From positions 1,886,852 through 1,950,851 of the forward strand of contig NW_006500010.1 of assembly GCF_000471905.2 (NCBI RefSeq): a stretch of DNA of 64,000 nt. The letters are read 5' to 3'. The translations under genes were made by a program, and so were the position numbers. Below, piece after piece: positions 36,101 through 45,940 of the stretch. How positions within the stretch are numbered: the stretch's first letter is position 1; each line of letters begins with the position of its first letter. The notes under the pieces were generated by a model. It saw nothing but the letters and a program-made list of their open reading frames with translations. It did not search any database and was not told where the DNA came from. This DNA is from Amborella trichopoda. Its lineage: Eukaryota; Streptophyta; Magnoliopsida; Amborellales; Amborellaceae.

Positions 36101-36467
36101 TCCCCCTGTCAGAGAGCACCCTCATGGCCTCACCTATCAGCTTAAAAGCTGATTCAGCTCCCGAAAACTTGTTCTTATCAGGGTGAAGAAGAAGAGCGAG
36201 CTTTCGATACTGTTTCTTAATGAGGTTATCATCAGCTGTGTGCTCAACTTGGAGAATACCATACCAGTCAATCTCAGAACCCCCTACCTTTACTTCAGCA
36301 GAGCAATGGACTTCACAGACGCTTAGCATCTGAGGGAGATTCTCAAGGTCAGAGCAGAGCTGCTGTGCCTTGAGAATTATCTTCTTGGCACCCACAAAAT
36401 CCTTTTTCTCCATCTTTTTCTCAGCAATTCCCTTGGCCCTAAGGGCCTCTTCCTTATTGCACTCCAT
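33180..36467 (-). CDS. J-domain protein with zinc ribbon and two DUF3444 domains
   Basis: A single-exon 1095-residue protein, complete from ATG (36467-36465) to stop. The J-domain spans about residues 67-130, with the HPD motif at 95-97 (LLLHPDKNK), so it should stimulate Hsp70 ATPase activity. A CPHC...CQSC zinc-ribbon motif lies at 197-220. A Ser/Asp/Glu/Lys-rich disordered linker with RRRSRL and KKAR-type nuclear signals follows (about 330-500). Two DUF3444 domains come next, starting at about 507 (EPEFHDFDEER) and 845 (DPEFHDFDSRK), each with the KPEQ-WA-YD-DG-PR-YAR core. This architecture is the plant-specific family that includes At3g06340, At5g53150 and relatives. The client is unknown. 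The coding region is clean, without frameshifts. Clear tandem-domain duplication is visible in the protein. Confidence 0.96.
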   Translation of the reverse strand: MECNKEEALRAKGIAEKKMEKKDFVGAKKIILKAQQLCSDLENLPQMLSVCEVHCSAEVKVGGSEIDWYGILQVEHTADDNLIKKQYRKLALLLHPDKNKFSGAESAFKLIGEAMRVLSDRGKRSLHDMKIRAYMSNPKPAPRRQPQAPARASNARKQSGVQNNFVPNHTGPQFSGLTRPPQPNAPANVTGTFWTLCPHCRVRYQYYSNIMNRPIRCQSCFKTFIAYNIGMQGGAPAANLGHAWNQASVPSNERPQPFVPSGVFSAKGMAGQAGAPPENIAPFGTSSFFQGTTSGSMKQAEAGSASGKEPEVGPKQEEVSKQAQHEKPNAATAKSRRRSRLVVESSESDADSTDSEEVAEGLPADGFVGVNGQNPRRSSRNRQHVSYNEDESDDDFMKHSHSKKARVDAKSSGDMDGQSNAKFSSKKKETEEPARTSTPSEAKRDAKKNGSVVKEEIEQNGKEEMEASDEVEENSKDRSNCSEPSDGVDNESDGQVAPETLEYQEPEFHDFDEERKEEHFKPEQVWAIYDNHDGMPRYYARIIKVFSLPFKLRILWFEPSPTRNEEIEWAEEELPVACGGFKSGAYDFSEDRLMFSHLVSFRKVSRSLRIYPLKGDVWALFKDWDINWKSDPDKHKKHKYEVVEVTSDFVESTGATVVYLVQVNGFRTLFHRLAKKGKEVTFQITRDQMFRFSHQVPAYRMRGDERDGIPQGSMELDPASLPSDVKDLVLPETPVKKVGSNHTGSSPRNASGKEKMVGGPESPLTPRRSARFGPSPSVIIQDTPDVESKEQVWNGINGTSNKKPMETIPSKCTVKDESKDDGVSLFRRPSTSVPPDADVMEYPDPEFHDFDSRKTPEFLKPEQIWALYDERDGLPRFYARINKVKHADELRVKVTWLEPFPSNDKEARWLNHKLPIVCGKFRMGKTDTLSGMSPFSHQVIFKPTGDRSSYQIYPQKGELWALYKNWSIGWTQLEYKHYECEAVELLNDFSAELGAKVMFLDKVSGFRTVYKPRKNGAVEAVLPLPREALLRFSHQIPAFRLSFEKHGTAKGSWELDPAALKPEDFCERSTKRRGDVKHRSCRTKLTGGSNGAKES

Positions 36468-36552
36468 CCTCTCTCTTCCAATTCAACCACTAACCATTAG
36501 AACCTCCCTCATACAGCACACCAGACATATGAAGACACCTCTTTCTTGATAA

Positions 36553-38907
36553 CTAAAATGAAAATAGAGATAACCTTTCTTTTCTCCTGAAGTGGACCTG
36601 CTACAATATTTAAATGGCTCTGGCAAAACCGGGCAAAAAAAGTATAAACCCACTATGCTCCACTACCCATCTAACTAGTTCCATATCATAGGACCTCCTC
36701 GACTATCTTTAACTTATTTTTGTTCAACTGATGCCGTCTGACAACGTCTTCACTGCTTACAAAACACCCAAAACCTTATGTCAATTTGTGGGTGAAAAGA
36801 AGTCCTCAAAAAGATAATTGATGATAACCCCTGCCATACAGCAAACAAATGTGACCAAATCGTTAACAGATCTACAAGATACATCGCATGCACTATTATT
36901 CAACCCATAAAGTTTCAAAGAGAAGAAAGGCCAATATTTGTGAAAATATACGATCTTCTAGACAAAAGTCAAAAAGAAAAGCATAGAATTCGCACATAAG
37001 CAGATAACCACCCCAATTAGCTAAAAGGATCAAATGAAGTTTAAAAGAAACTAATCAATCTACAGCCCGTATTCCTGAAAACCACCTTCTGAATCCATTA
37101 TTAGTTTACAAACTTTATAGTGCATCTGATTCTTTTGATGACTTATGTGCAATCCATTTTTAGTGAACTTCAATGGAGTGCACGAGATAATTCCATCAAA
37201 TAATATAGATAAATTATAGTGTAGTAAAGCAAGAAATAGACTAGCTCCACGACAACCAAGCTCATGATAAATCAGCATTTCCCTTGAATGAAAAATTTCA
37301 ATTAGGAATTTTAACAGAAAATTCAGAAAGAATATACTTCAAAAACTGAACAACCCGAACCTCCTGAAAGGGAATAAAACGTTAAATACATTCAAAATTG
37401 TCCTTGCCATTAAAAATTGACATAAATGTCTTCAATACAACCAATTTTTCCCACATTAAGAATCTCCTGGTTGAATAAGCTCCTGCACTCTTCTGAGGAT
37501 CAAATAAAAACCAAAATTTTGATTAAACATGCAACTTCCAGTTAACTAAGACCCGGCTACATGTTGAAATTCCAGTATCATAAATAACTCCTAAAGTACA
37601 ACAATGAAAACCATATCAAGGCCAAGCAAGGAACGACCAAGGGCAATGTTCAAAATTAAACCTCACGCAGTAGAAGATAGTCACGACAGCGCAAGCAAAT
37701 AATAACAATAATGATGATGATCATCATCATCACCATCATCATTATTACTGTTATTATTACTAGAACTGCTACTACTATTAACTATATTACTATAAACAAT
37801 AAAATATAAAAGCTGAATACTAGTGTAGAATATGCACAATTGTTTGAAACAGATTTCTGATACTTGAAATACTCAAAACCTTTTCTTGTCATTCAGGAAG
37901 GAAGAAAATTGAAAGTCCTAAAGTAAACCATATATCCACCAATTTAACCACGCCAGCTTAGGAAATCATAACCCTAAAGCATCCAATAAATGAATCAAGA
38001 TTCTGTAACCATCTAACAAAATTAATTTTTAAAAAACTTTGGAGCGGAGTTAAGTTCACCTGAGAAAAGGGTCTAAGTTCACTTGAAAATTATAATATAG
38101 ATACAGAAGGTCTATGTAAATGTAACAAAAAAAAAGACGCTAATTGCTCATGGTAGTAAACATAATGGAATGCCTGTTTTATTCTTAAAAAAAAACAAAA
38201 ACAATAATAATCAACTCCCCCCCACCCCCCCCCCCGCCCAACTAAACCCTAAATTTTAAAAATTGCAACAGTAAAAGTTGAAAAGGCCATTATTAAAACC
38301 GCCAACTTCAAAAATGCAGCGGATCAAAACTACTTCCAGATGTCAAAGAGGAATTAGTACTTAAGCAAGTAGTTGATTTCATGAGAGTTTCTCATCAACC
38401 ATAATCCACTTTGCAAAACAATGAAAATGAAAACACCCCCAAAATAACAATAAACCCTAGTTTCATTTACCAGGAATAAGGAAATAAAAGAAAGACGTAA
38501 AGACAATGAGAGAGAAGGAAAAGGGGAGAGAGAGAGCGAGGAGTAGATAGAGAGAGAGCACAACAAAACAAAATCTTACGAAATACGAGAAGAGTAAATC
38601 AAACAGGGCATTACCACGGAAATTACACCAATGCATTTCCCTGCAGCTTAAAAACCACACCCACAGAAAAAAAATAACAAACTAAAAAATCAGAACCCAG
38701 CCAAATCAAAATACTAAGACCTCAACATTCCAAAAACCAACACAAACTAAAAAAAAAAAACACTCGTCACTTTTCAAATTATCAGAACTCCCCCAAAAAC
38801 CTTAATCCTAGAGTACTCATCAAACCACGAAAGAACACTCGGAAAGCATAAAACACAACAATTGTCCTAGAGAGAGAAACAGGAAATGGGTTTGATTTGG
38901 CACTTAC
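36553..38907 (-). other. Probable 5' UTR intron of the J-domain gene
   Basis: A strong donor CACACAA|GTAAGT (GT at 38907-38906) follows a CT-rich leader, and a plausible acceptor CATTTTAG (AG at 36554-36553) lies 86 bases before the ATG. The intervening 2.35 kb has no coding. It contains an ATG/ATC trinucleotide palindrome at about 37710-37765, a C-rich run near 38215-38240 and a GA run near 38520-38560. Long leader introns are common in this gene family (general knowledge). Confidence 0.55.
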
Positions 38908-39161
38908 TTGTGTGCTTGCAGAGCAACTAGAGGTAGAGGTAGATATAGAGAGAGAAAAGGCACTCCATTGTGTGCATGTTCTAGAGAGAGAAAGTGAGCG
39001 GGAGTGTGTCGTCTGAGAAGGGCTTCATGCGAAACCCTCGTCTGGAATGAAGAAACCACTCAGCGGGAACCAAAAGAGAGAAAAGGCGCCCCCCCAAAAA
39101 AAGTGAATCACCCCTAATTATTTCAATTCTCGTTAGTTAAACCTTTGGGTTCGATATTTAT
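38908..39161 (-). promoter_or_regulatory. Probable first non-coding exon and TATA box of the J-domain gene
   Basis: On the minus strand a TATA-like ataaata lies at 39161-39155. It is followed by a leader rich in ctctctc and tctagaac words up to the donor at 38908. Spacing and composition suit a plant core promoter plus 5' UTR. The start site itself is not visible. Confidence 0.5.
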
Positions 39162-40205
39162 GCCGATCATTGACTGAAATGCCCTTGATTATTTATTAAA
39201 ATAGCTCGGTATACCCTCTGAGTTACATTAAAATGACGAAAATGTTTGAATCTAGGGAGCTAGCAATAGGCATGGTCGCGTGTTTTCTTTGAGTCTTTTA
39301 GGCCGTCATCGCAACCCGACCGGTCTAGCCCTACTTGGTTCAGGTCACACCCTTCTACCCGGATGGGCTGACACAAGAGGGATTTAGGCTGGGATTGGGC
39401 TTGGGCAGAGCAAGCCCAAGCCCACTGGCTGTCAGAGGTGTGTCCATTGAAATTTTGGGAACCATTGACAAACACAGTGTTCGACTGCACAAATGGTCTC
39501 GAAATCCTGCCATGGGCCAATGGCTGGTCCCCATTTGGTTGACTCGCCCGGTTTTGTAAACAGTTAATTGGACTGGCCATCAGCTAGTATGAGATTTGGA
39601 TGAGTCAAAATTTTTCTCAATTAGTCACATTAGGTGAACTAGATTTTAGAAAAATAAGAAAAATGGTCTTTCATTTTTTAACTCCCTATAAAATATTGTA
39701 GAGTGCATTTAGAAATGAGTGTGACCTATTAAAATTATTGTAGTTGCCTCTTTAATTATCCAATGTTCTTCAAATGAGTAAGGATATTTTTGTTATTAAA
39801 AATGATATTGTTGATATTTCAAGGATAATTATGAAGTAAAATTATAAATATTTAATTAATATAAATACTTTTGTCTTTTAGTGAAATTTCAAATATACCC
39901 TTTTTAAAATGACAAATGTGTACAAACATTGGCGGATGCCGTCACCGAAGAGGCCAGGGCTCGAGGCCGCCTAGCCAGGCGCCTCGATGCCGGGTAGCCC
40001 CAAGGGAAGAGGGTTGGGTAGGGGCCATACGTTGTTTTGTTGTGGGTGTTTTGTGAATGTGTGTATTTGCATACGCAGATACGTGTGCTCATAGGTCCCG
40101 CAAGAAACTCTTAATGTAATCCTTTTTTTTTTTTTTCCTTTTGGATCTGTATTTGTGAGAAAGATATATCTTAAACACTTTTAAGACAATGAGTGGGATG
40201 AACCT
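39162..40205. other. Intergenic with GC-rich repeat patches
   Basis: AT-rich DNA broken by two GC-rich patches: 39300-39430 (cccgaccggtctagccc, gcccaagcccactgg) and 39930-40010 (ggccgcctagccaggcgcct). These resemble other patches in the window and look like dispersed repeat fragments. No credible gene is present. Confidence 0.45.
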
Positions 40206-40435
40206 CGCATCGAACACTTGGAGGTCATTTTCTTCTTTTTGTGCTTCTTACATGTAAAGAGAGAGCATATGGGTCCATATGTATCTCTGTGTGTGCATGT
40301 GTGTGTGGGAGAGAGAGGGGGGAGGCCACGCGTCGAACACTTGGAGTCCATCTTCGTCCTCTTCTTCTCATATATAAAGGGAGCACATGGACCCGAGAGA
40401 GAGAGAGAGAGAGAGAGAAAGAAGGGCAATATTAG
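40206..40435. repeat. Imperfect 123-bp duplication plus GA microsatellite
   Basis: cgcatcgaacacttggag at 40206 recurs as cgcgtcgaacacttggag at 40329. It is followed in both copies by a CT-rich piece and a catggacc / atgggtcc-like end. GA runs lie at about 40308-40320 and 40396-40420. Confidence 0.65.
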
Positions 40436-40479
40436 GATTTATATTTGTTTGGGTCGAATTATTTTTTTTCTTCTTTTTT

Positions 40480-40650
40480 TTAAGGATGGCACTAGGTGGC
40501 CAAACCTAGGTGCCCACCTCAGTCAATGCCCACCAAGACCGCACTGCCTAGGCAGTTTGTCGGCCAGGGCGCCTAGACGGTTTGTTGGCCAGGGCGCCTA
40601 GGCAGTTTGTCAGCCATGCCGCCTAGGCAGCAAGGTGGCCGAATTTTCGC
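40480..40650. repeat. GC-rich minisatellite with cctaggcag units
   Basis: Four to five imperfect units of about 30 bases containing gcctaggcagtttgt and ggccagggcgcct (40547-40630), then agcaaggtggccgaatttt. It is related to the island at 2842-3115 by its CCTAGG and GGCGCC words. Confidence 0.6.
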
Positions 40651-40710
40651 TCATTGCTAATAATAATAAAAAGTAATACTTACTTATTTTATAGTGATAT
40701 AATAAATAAA

Positions 40711-41104
40711 GGGTGCAGTTTTTATAAGGTTGCAACCTTAAACAATCTAGTTAAGGCGCACCTTAAAATTTTACTATAACATGTAATTTTGTTATAAAAA
40801 ATACTTAGTATTATCTTAAAATCTATTTTCATACCTAATTAGAAAATTTTAAATTTAAAAAATGGTTAAAATCAAGTAGATCTATATATATATATGAAAA
40901 TCTTGAAAATTGACGGTCTAGAGAATGTGCTGCAAGATGTACTATTTTCGGGATTCAAGAACCTTTTTTTTCATATTAATGCATCTCAATATCGAGATGA
41001 TCAATTAGAATGTTTTTTCAACACTAAAACAACATTTCCGATAGATTTTTGAGATCCATATATGATTCTACATTTTAATGTTGCAACCTTATATAAACTT
41101 TCCC
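40711..41104. mobile_element. Mutator-like MITE, copy E (best-preserved ends)
   Basis: A 394-bp element starting gggtgcagtttttataagg and ending ttgcaaccttatataaac followed by tttccc. Perfect 9-bp target duplications ataaataaa lie at 40702-40710 and 41105-41113. The left subterminal palindrome is TAAGGTTGCAACCTTA, and on the right one base differs (ttaatgttgcaacctta). A 9-bp duplication points to Mutator-type transposase mobilisation. Confidence 0.93.
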
Positions 41105-41113
41105 ATAAATAAA

Positions 41114-42098
41114 TGACAACCAAGTAAGTTTGGCCGTTTATGCTCCTTTTTACATGTAACATATAAGATTTGGTCGAAATGTTAACATCAAAAAGACCCC
41201 GACAAAAAGGAACATAAAATATATGCCCAACATTTCGATCAAAAATAGCTAATTTGACTTGTTAAAATTGATCAAACACTAATTTTTACCACTTTAAAAA
41301 TCATTTTACTTTATTTTAGTTATAAAACCAATATAGCAACGCATTAATCAACCATTGTACTGACCAATGCGGTCCTGTCCGGTCCGGTGCACTCTCGGTA
41401 ATCATAGCCACGTGGCTTTGCCCATGTAGTCGGTAGTAATTATGGTTTTGCCCTTACTTTTAGTGAAGGGTGAATTGTGTCCACCTGTGCTTATCGCTCT
41501 CTCTTATGTCCGAAGTTTTAATTTGGAGTTTAATGTTTTACTAAACAAATTGGCATTTTGGGATGAAATATCACTATAAATAGTAGCATTAATAGTGATC
41601 ACAATGATGGTAAATGCTTTGACTTGTTTTTGGTTATGGTGCGTTTGGAACAAGGAATTTTAGTTGGATTTTCAAATTTGGGAATAGGCTGCTAACTTGG
41701 AAAATAAAAGGTAATTGGATTTTCAAAATTCTTTCTACCAAACAGTGAACATACAATGTAGCTAGACAATGTGCCTTTCAATTATGGACCCGAGCCACAT
41801 ACTCACATGTAGAAATGCGAGCCCTTTAATAATTTTTTTTTTAAATAAAATTTGATCTTAAATTTTAGAGAATATATAATCTTAAACATAGAGATTATTA
41901 CTCTGTAAACATAAATACGTTTTAAAAACTATAAATGATATTTTTCGAATAAAATATTTGAACAGTTGATTTTACTTTTTATTTGGAGGACTATTACTTA
42001 GGGGACTTTGTTTTGGCAGAAGGTGTAAATCTCGGGCCCGCATAGTAATATGTGCGGGCTTGGCTGCACCAAACAATTTTCCTTCAATTCTTTTTTTA
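41114..42098. other. Unassigned intergenic stretch
   Basis: AT-rich, with a small GC patch near 41360-41400 (gcggtcctgtccggtccgg). No gene or bounded repeat is recognised. Confidence 0.5.
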
Positions 42099-42458
42099 GG
42101 GAGGTTTATATGAGGTGCACTCCTTATACTATAGAAATAAAGTGTACCTCAAAACTATATAAAAAATGCACTTTTGGTGCCGCTAAGCCTTGCGATGATA
42201 TGAAAATCTATTGTTTCCCCCAAATAGTGATGATCAAGCAAATCTATAAGCAATTGCAAATCTTAAAAATTGACCGTCCTGATAATGTGTTATAAGAATA
42301 ACTATTTATAGAACTAGAAATCCCCCTTTTCTTCTTTCTTTTGTTTATTTCTATGAATCTTGAGGGTTTTCCAACATAGCAACAACCTTCTCTAATGAGT
42401 TTTTTAAGTGCACCTTACTCATACAATATATCGTTAATGCCTTATATAAACTTTTTCC
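42099..42458. mobile_element. Diverged Mutator-like MITE, copy F
   Basis: The left end gggaggtttatatgaggtg and right end gccttatataaactttttcc match the family ends. The interior has family words (gaccgtcctgataatgtgtt, aaatctataagcaa). The terminal palindrome has diverged to gaggtgcactcctta. A target duplication is not visible. Confidence 0.65.
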
Positions 42459-42875
42459 TTTGGTAAGAGATGTAGCTTTGGTGTCGGAAATATTAGAATG
42501 GCTTGTGTAACAATCCTAAACTTTCAAAAAAAAAAAAAAGGGAAAATAAACTTTTAATAAGTGATGGTCTATATGAGCATGATGGTCCTTAGGGACCATC
42601 ACTATTTTCAAAAGCTTTTGACTTAAGCTTTTATTATCTTATAACGTGGCTTGTAGTTTCTCCTACGTGTTGGCCCTTGACAATCCACTATGACGTGTAA
42701 GTAAATTAAATGTGCAACCTTCCTATGGTATAACCATGAAATGCGTCTTTTTAACTGAAACTTTTATCACTGAGCTTTTGTGCATACTGATTCCATAAGA
42801 TCTACTGTAAACGGGCGGCCTTTTAGTGCCCCAACCAACATACACAAAAAGCATCAATTTCGTGAGTGATTATAA

Positions 42876-43135
42876 GTAAGTGACATCGTCTTCCTGAAAA
42901 ATAGTATGTTTTTAATAAATAGTGATATTTCCGTCCAGGATCTTTATTTTATAAGTTTTGTGTGTAAGTGACATCGTCTTCCTGAAAAATAGTCTGTTTT
43001 TAATAAATAGTGATATTTCCGTCCAGGATCTTTATTTTATAAGTTTTGTAAGTGACATCGTCTTCCTGAAAAATAGTATGTTTTTAATAAATAGTGATAT
43101 TTCAGTCTAGGATCTTTATTTTATAAGTTTTGTGT
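42876..43135. repeat. Three tandem copies of an 84-88-bp unit inside the LTR
   Basis: Units start at 42876, 42964 and 43048 with gtaagtgacatcgtcttcc and continue through aataaatagtgatatttc and aggatctttattttataag. Unit 1 carries an extra tgtg. The third differs by a few bases. More decayed relatives follow to about 43440. Confidence 0.92.
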
Positions 43136-43801
43136 GTATTGTCTAGAAAAATAATCCATTCTTTTTAAAAATAAAATGAAATAATTATTTTTGCTTATTA
43201 TCATGAATTTTAGGCGCGATAAATTTTATGCGCACGTGACCTCATTATCTTGAAATATAATTTTTTTAATAAAAATTGTGATATTTTATCTATGTTATAA
43301 ATTTTGAATGCTATAAATTAGAAAAATAAATTTATTTATTTTTCTTGTCTATTGTTAGAAATAAATGTGATATTTCTGCTTTTAGTAAAATTGTGATATT
43401 TCTTTCTACTGTTTTGAATATTTAGACATTGTAAAATTCATGTGCAAATGACTGCCTTATTATTTAAAAATTGACATTTTTTAAATTGATTATAGTATTG
43501 TCGTGAAATGTTTATTTGTGGATTGATATCCCATAAATTGTGATAATTCTGTATTCTTGAATTTCTATAAGATTTTTTCTATACATATTAAATTGGCAAT
43601 TACGCTAGAATGCCTTTACAAACTGCTACCTTTCTAAATTTGAGCCCAAAATATTTGATTGGTTATTTTTTAAATGTTATAGAGAGTGACTGTTAATAAT
43701 GGTTTAAGTGAAATTCATATTAATGATTTCAGTGATATGTTGAGTACATGATATTGCTGCTTTCGAATGTTTAAAGAGATTTAGAAATAATTTAAGTATG
43801 C

Positions 43802-43972
43802 AAGTGGACTCATCCGGTTCGCCGGTGAGGTATAAGTGAACCTATCTGGGACGCCGGTAGGGATTAAGTGGACTCATCCGGTACGCCGATGAGGTATAAG
43901 TGGACCTCCAGGGATCAAGTGGACCTATCTGGGACGCCGATAGGGATTAAGTGGACCCATCGGGACGCTGAT
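43802..43972. repeat. 32-bp GC-rich minisatellite with alternating unit types
   Basis: Units begin aagtggac at 43802, 43834, 43866, 43898 (shortened to 19 bases), 43917 and 43949 (cut by the gap). Two types alternate: one with ctcatccgg...gatgag, the other with cctatctgg...gatagg. Each holds an inverted repeat. The array runs directly into the 20-N gap (43973-43992), so its true length is unknown. Confidence 0.92.
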
Positions 43973-43992
43973 NNNNNNNNNNNNNNNNNNNN
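43973..43992. other. Assembly gap (20 N)
   Basis: Twenty N bases inside the minisatellite of the solo LTR, most likely a collapsed repeat. Confidence 0.99.
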
Positions 43993-44491
43993 ATAACTGC
44001 GGATTCATTTTGAGTGCTAGTCAAGATCAACCTTGGAAGATACCGTTGTTGTGCTAGCTTTCTTTATTTACTTTGTAAGACCTCGCCACTGTAAATTTGT
44101 CCTATCAATAGATGCATATATGTTTTGTCTGTCACATCTTAGGAATAATAGTATTGTAAATTCTTGGGGTGTGACAGCTTGATTGTCTATTTTTTTCTCC
44201 AGTTATAAAATTTAAAATTTCAAAATGGTACACATTGAGCGGATCTATAAGCAACTTAAAATGTTGAAAATATATGGTCCACAACTTATTATAAGATGAT
44301 AATTTTTTTGGACTTATAATTCTTTTTTTCCTTCATACTCTTACATTTTGAGGTCCAGATGATCAATTGGAAAGTTTTTCCAATATTAGAGAACTCTCTT
44401 CTATCATGTGGCTCTGCCCAAGTTGACTCAGCCAAATGATGAATGAATCCTCAATTGTCGAGGCTTGGGAACTTGGGACCGTTTTTATTTT

Positions 44492-45266
44492 GGAAAAAAT
44501 TTATATGAGGTTGCAACCTTAAAATGTTGATCTAGATGCAAATTTTCATGGTCTGGAAGTGGGCTTCGATCTAGTTATAGAGATTGATTGTTTCCCACTA
44601 CAGATTGAAAGTGATTCCTCATTACTAGTGCAGGTTATACGTGGCAACTGCAAATCCCCATGGGTGCTCCATACCATAGCCCCTAATTGCAATTTCAGAC
44701 CTGCAAACCATTCATGATCTATTTGTCATATCTACTGCGAGGCTAATATGGTGGTCGATATAAGTGCAAGAAAGGCTATAGTTTTTGCGCAACTACTGTA
44801 GGGTTGTGAAATAGTATGTTGTAATTTTCTTTTATCTTCTATTAATAAAAAATGGGTAGGGGCCTTCTTCCCCACCAACTTACCCAAATTTTTTAAAAAA
44901 AACCTTAAAATGTAAAATTAAGGTGCAACTCAAAAACTTCATTGGAAAATGTTGTTTTGATGTTGGAAAATCATATAATTGATTATCTTGACATCAATAT
45001 ATATGAATATGGGAAAAAAAAAAAGATTTAAAGTCCCAAAAATAATGTATCTTGACCATCTATTTTCAAGATTTTCATATATTCATAGATTTACTTGATT
45101 TGAATCATTCATGGATTTTAAAAATTCATTATTAGAAAATGAAGTTGGATTATAAAGCTATCTTCATAATTTTTTACACCAAAATTACATCATTTGATAA
45201 AATTTGGAGGTGCACTTTACTTGGATTGGATTGTTTAAAAGTCGCAACCTAATAAAAACTACACTC
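44492..45266. mobile_element. Mutator-like MITE, copy G, interrupted by a LINE
   Basis: The left end is ggaaaaaatttatatgagg plus ttgcaaccttaaaatg, and the right end is aaaagtcgcaacctaataaa followed by aactacactc. With the LINE (44528-44900) removed it is about 390 bp and matches copies A and C. The flanking 9-mers ttttatttt and tttcctttt agree at 7 of 9 positions. Confidence 0.8.
44528..44900 (+). mobile_element. 5'-truncated L1-type LINE (RNase H end) in MITE G
   Basis: Perfect 13-bp target duplications aaccttaaaatgt lie at 44515-44527 and 44901-44913. Translation gives LQIESDSSLLVQVIRGNCKS, PWVLHTIAPNC and CHIYCEANMVVDISARKA, the RNase H-like C-terminus of plant L1 elements, with one internal stop. 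It ends with gggtaggggccttcttcccc and an A-rich tail. Confidence 0.9.
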
Positions 45267-45940
45267 TTTCCTTTTTCCTTGATAGTAGTCACAAATTCCT
45301 AACCCCAAAAACTGAGGGATCATGGCAAAGCTCCTACTTTATCTAGGATTGAGCACTTAAAACTCATTTTTTTCATCGGATATCTGGGTTCAAGAGCACC
45401 AAATACTTTTTCAAATATGAATGAGAGAGGAGTATGCTATAACCTACTAGAGCAAAGGCTGCATAGTGCCTTGTCATCTACAAGGTAGTCACAATTAATC
45501 TTGCCCATTGGATGTGAAGTTTGATGATTGTATTTATTATATTGACTAAGCTCAAACTTCAAAAGCAATTTTTTTGAATTTTGGGATATACCCAAGCTAT
45601 CATATTTCACATCGAATGATTGTAAGTAATTGTAAACTCCTTGTATCAAAATAAATTGTCCCATGGTATACAATCCCCAATAATAACTACTTTTGAAAAT
45701 TGAAGACTCAGAATTGGTCTGAAGGCAATTGGAAGACTCAAGGTAAGTTCCAAGGCGAATTATAGACCCTGTATGGTTCTCAAAGTTTTGTTTCTAGCCT
45801 CACCTGGGGGCTGAGATGACCTGACTTTGGTGAGTCCAGAGTTGAGCCCCGAGTTTTTGTTTCACTAATCAAAACAAGTAGGACAAACTTAACTAACATG
45901 AAAGATGGACAAATCTAAGCCAGAATATATTATTATGTTG
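45267..45940. other. Unassigned intergenic stretch
   Basis: AT-rich sequence between MITE G and element R2. No gene features, tandem repeats or terminal repeats were found. Confidence 0.5.

Larger units (their letters stand above)
42506..44176. mobile_element. Solo LTR (about 1.67 kb)
   Basis: It starts TGTAACAATCCTAAACTTTC and ends GGGGTGTGACA, with TGT...ACA inverted tips. Perfect 5-bp duplications GCTTG lie at 42501-42505 and 44177-44181. The TGTAACAxxCC...GGGTGTGACA ends are usual for plant Ty3/gypsy LTRs (family knowledge). It carries an 84-88-bp triplication and a 32-bp minisatellite, described separately, a perfect gatggtcc/ggaccatc dyad near 42581-42600, and a 20-N gap. There is no internal coding region, so it is solo. 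Confidence 0.88.
42465..44400. mobile_element. Mutator-like MITE, copy L, split by a solo LTR
   Basis: The left piece (42465-42505: gagatgtagctttggtgtcg, then attagaatggcttg) and right piece (44177-44400: gcttgattgtctatttttt ... ataaaatttaaaatttc ... gatgatcaattgg) are contiguous in the sister copy J (62685-63076). There atggcttggaaatctattt is uninterrupted. Both outer ends are worn. Confidence 0.7.

Noticed and set aside
37700..37770. ATG/ATC trinucleotide palindrome as a regulatory hairpin
   Set aside because: Simple trinucleotide repeats are palindromic by chance, and there is no further evidence of function.
42876..43972. CRISPR-like arrays
   Set aside because: The 84-88-bp and 32-bp repeats are contiguous with no unique spacers and lie inside a plant LTR. 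They are ordinary tandem arrays.
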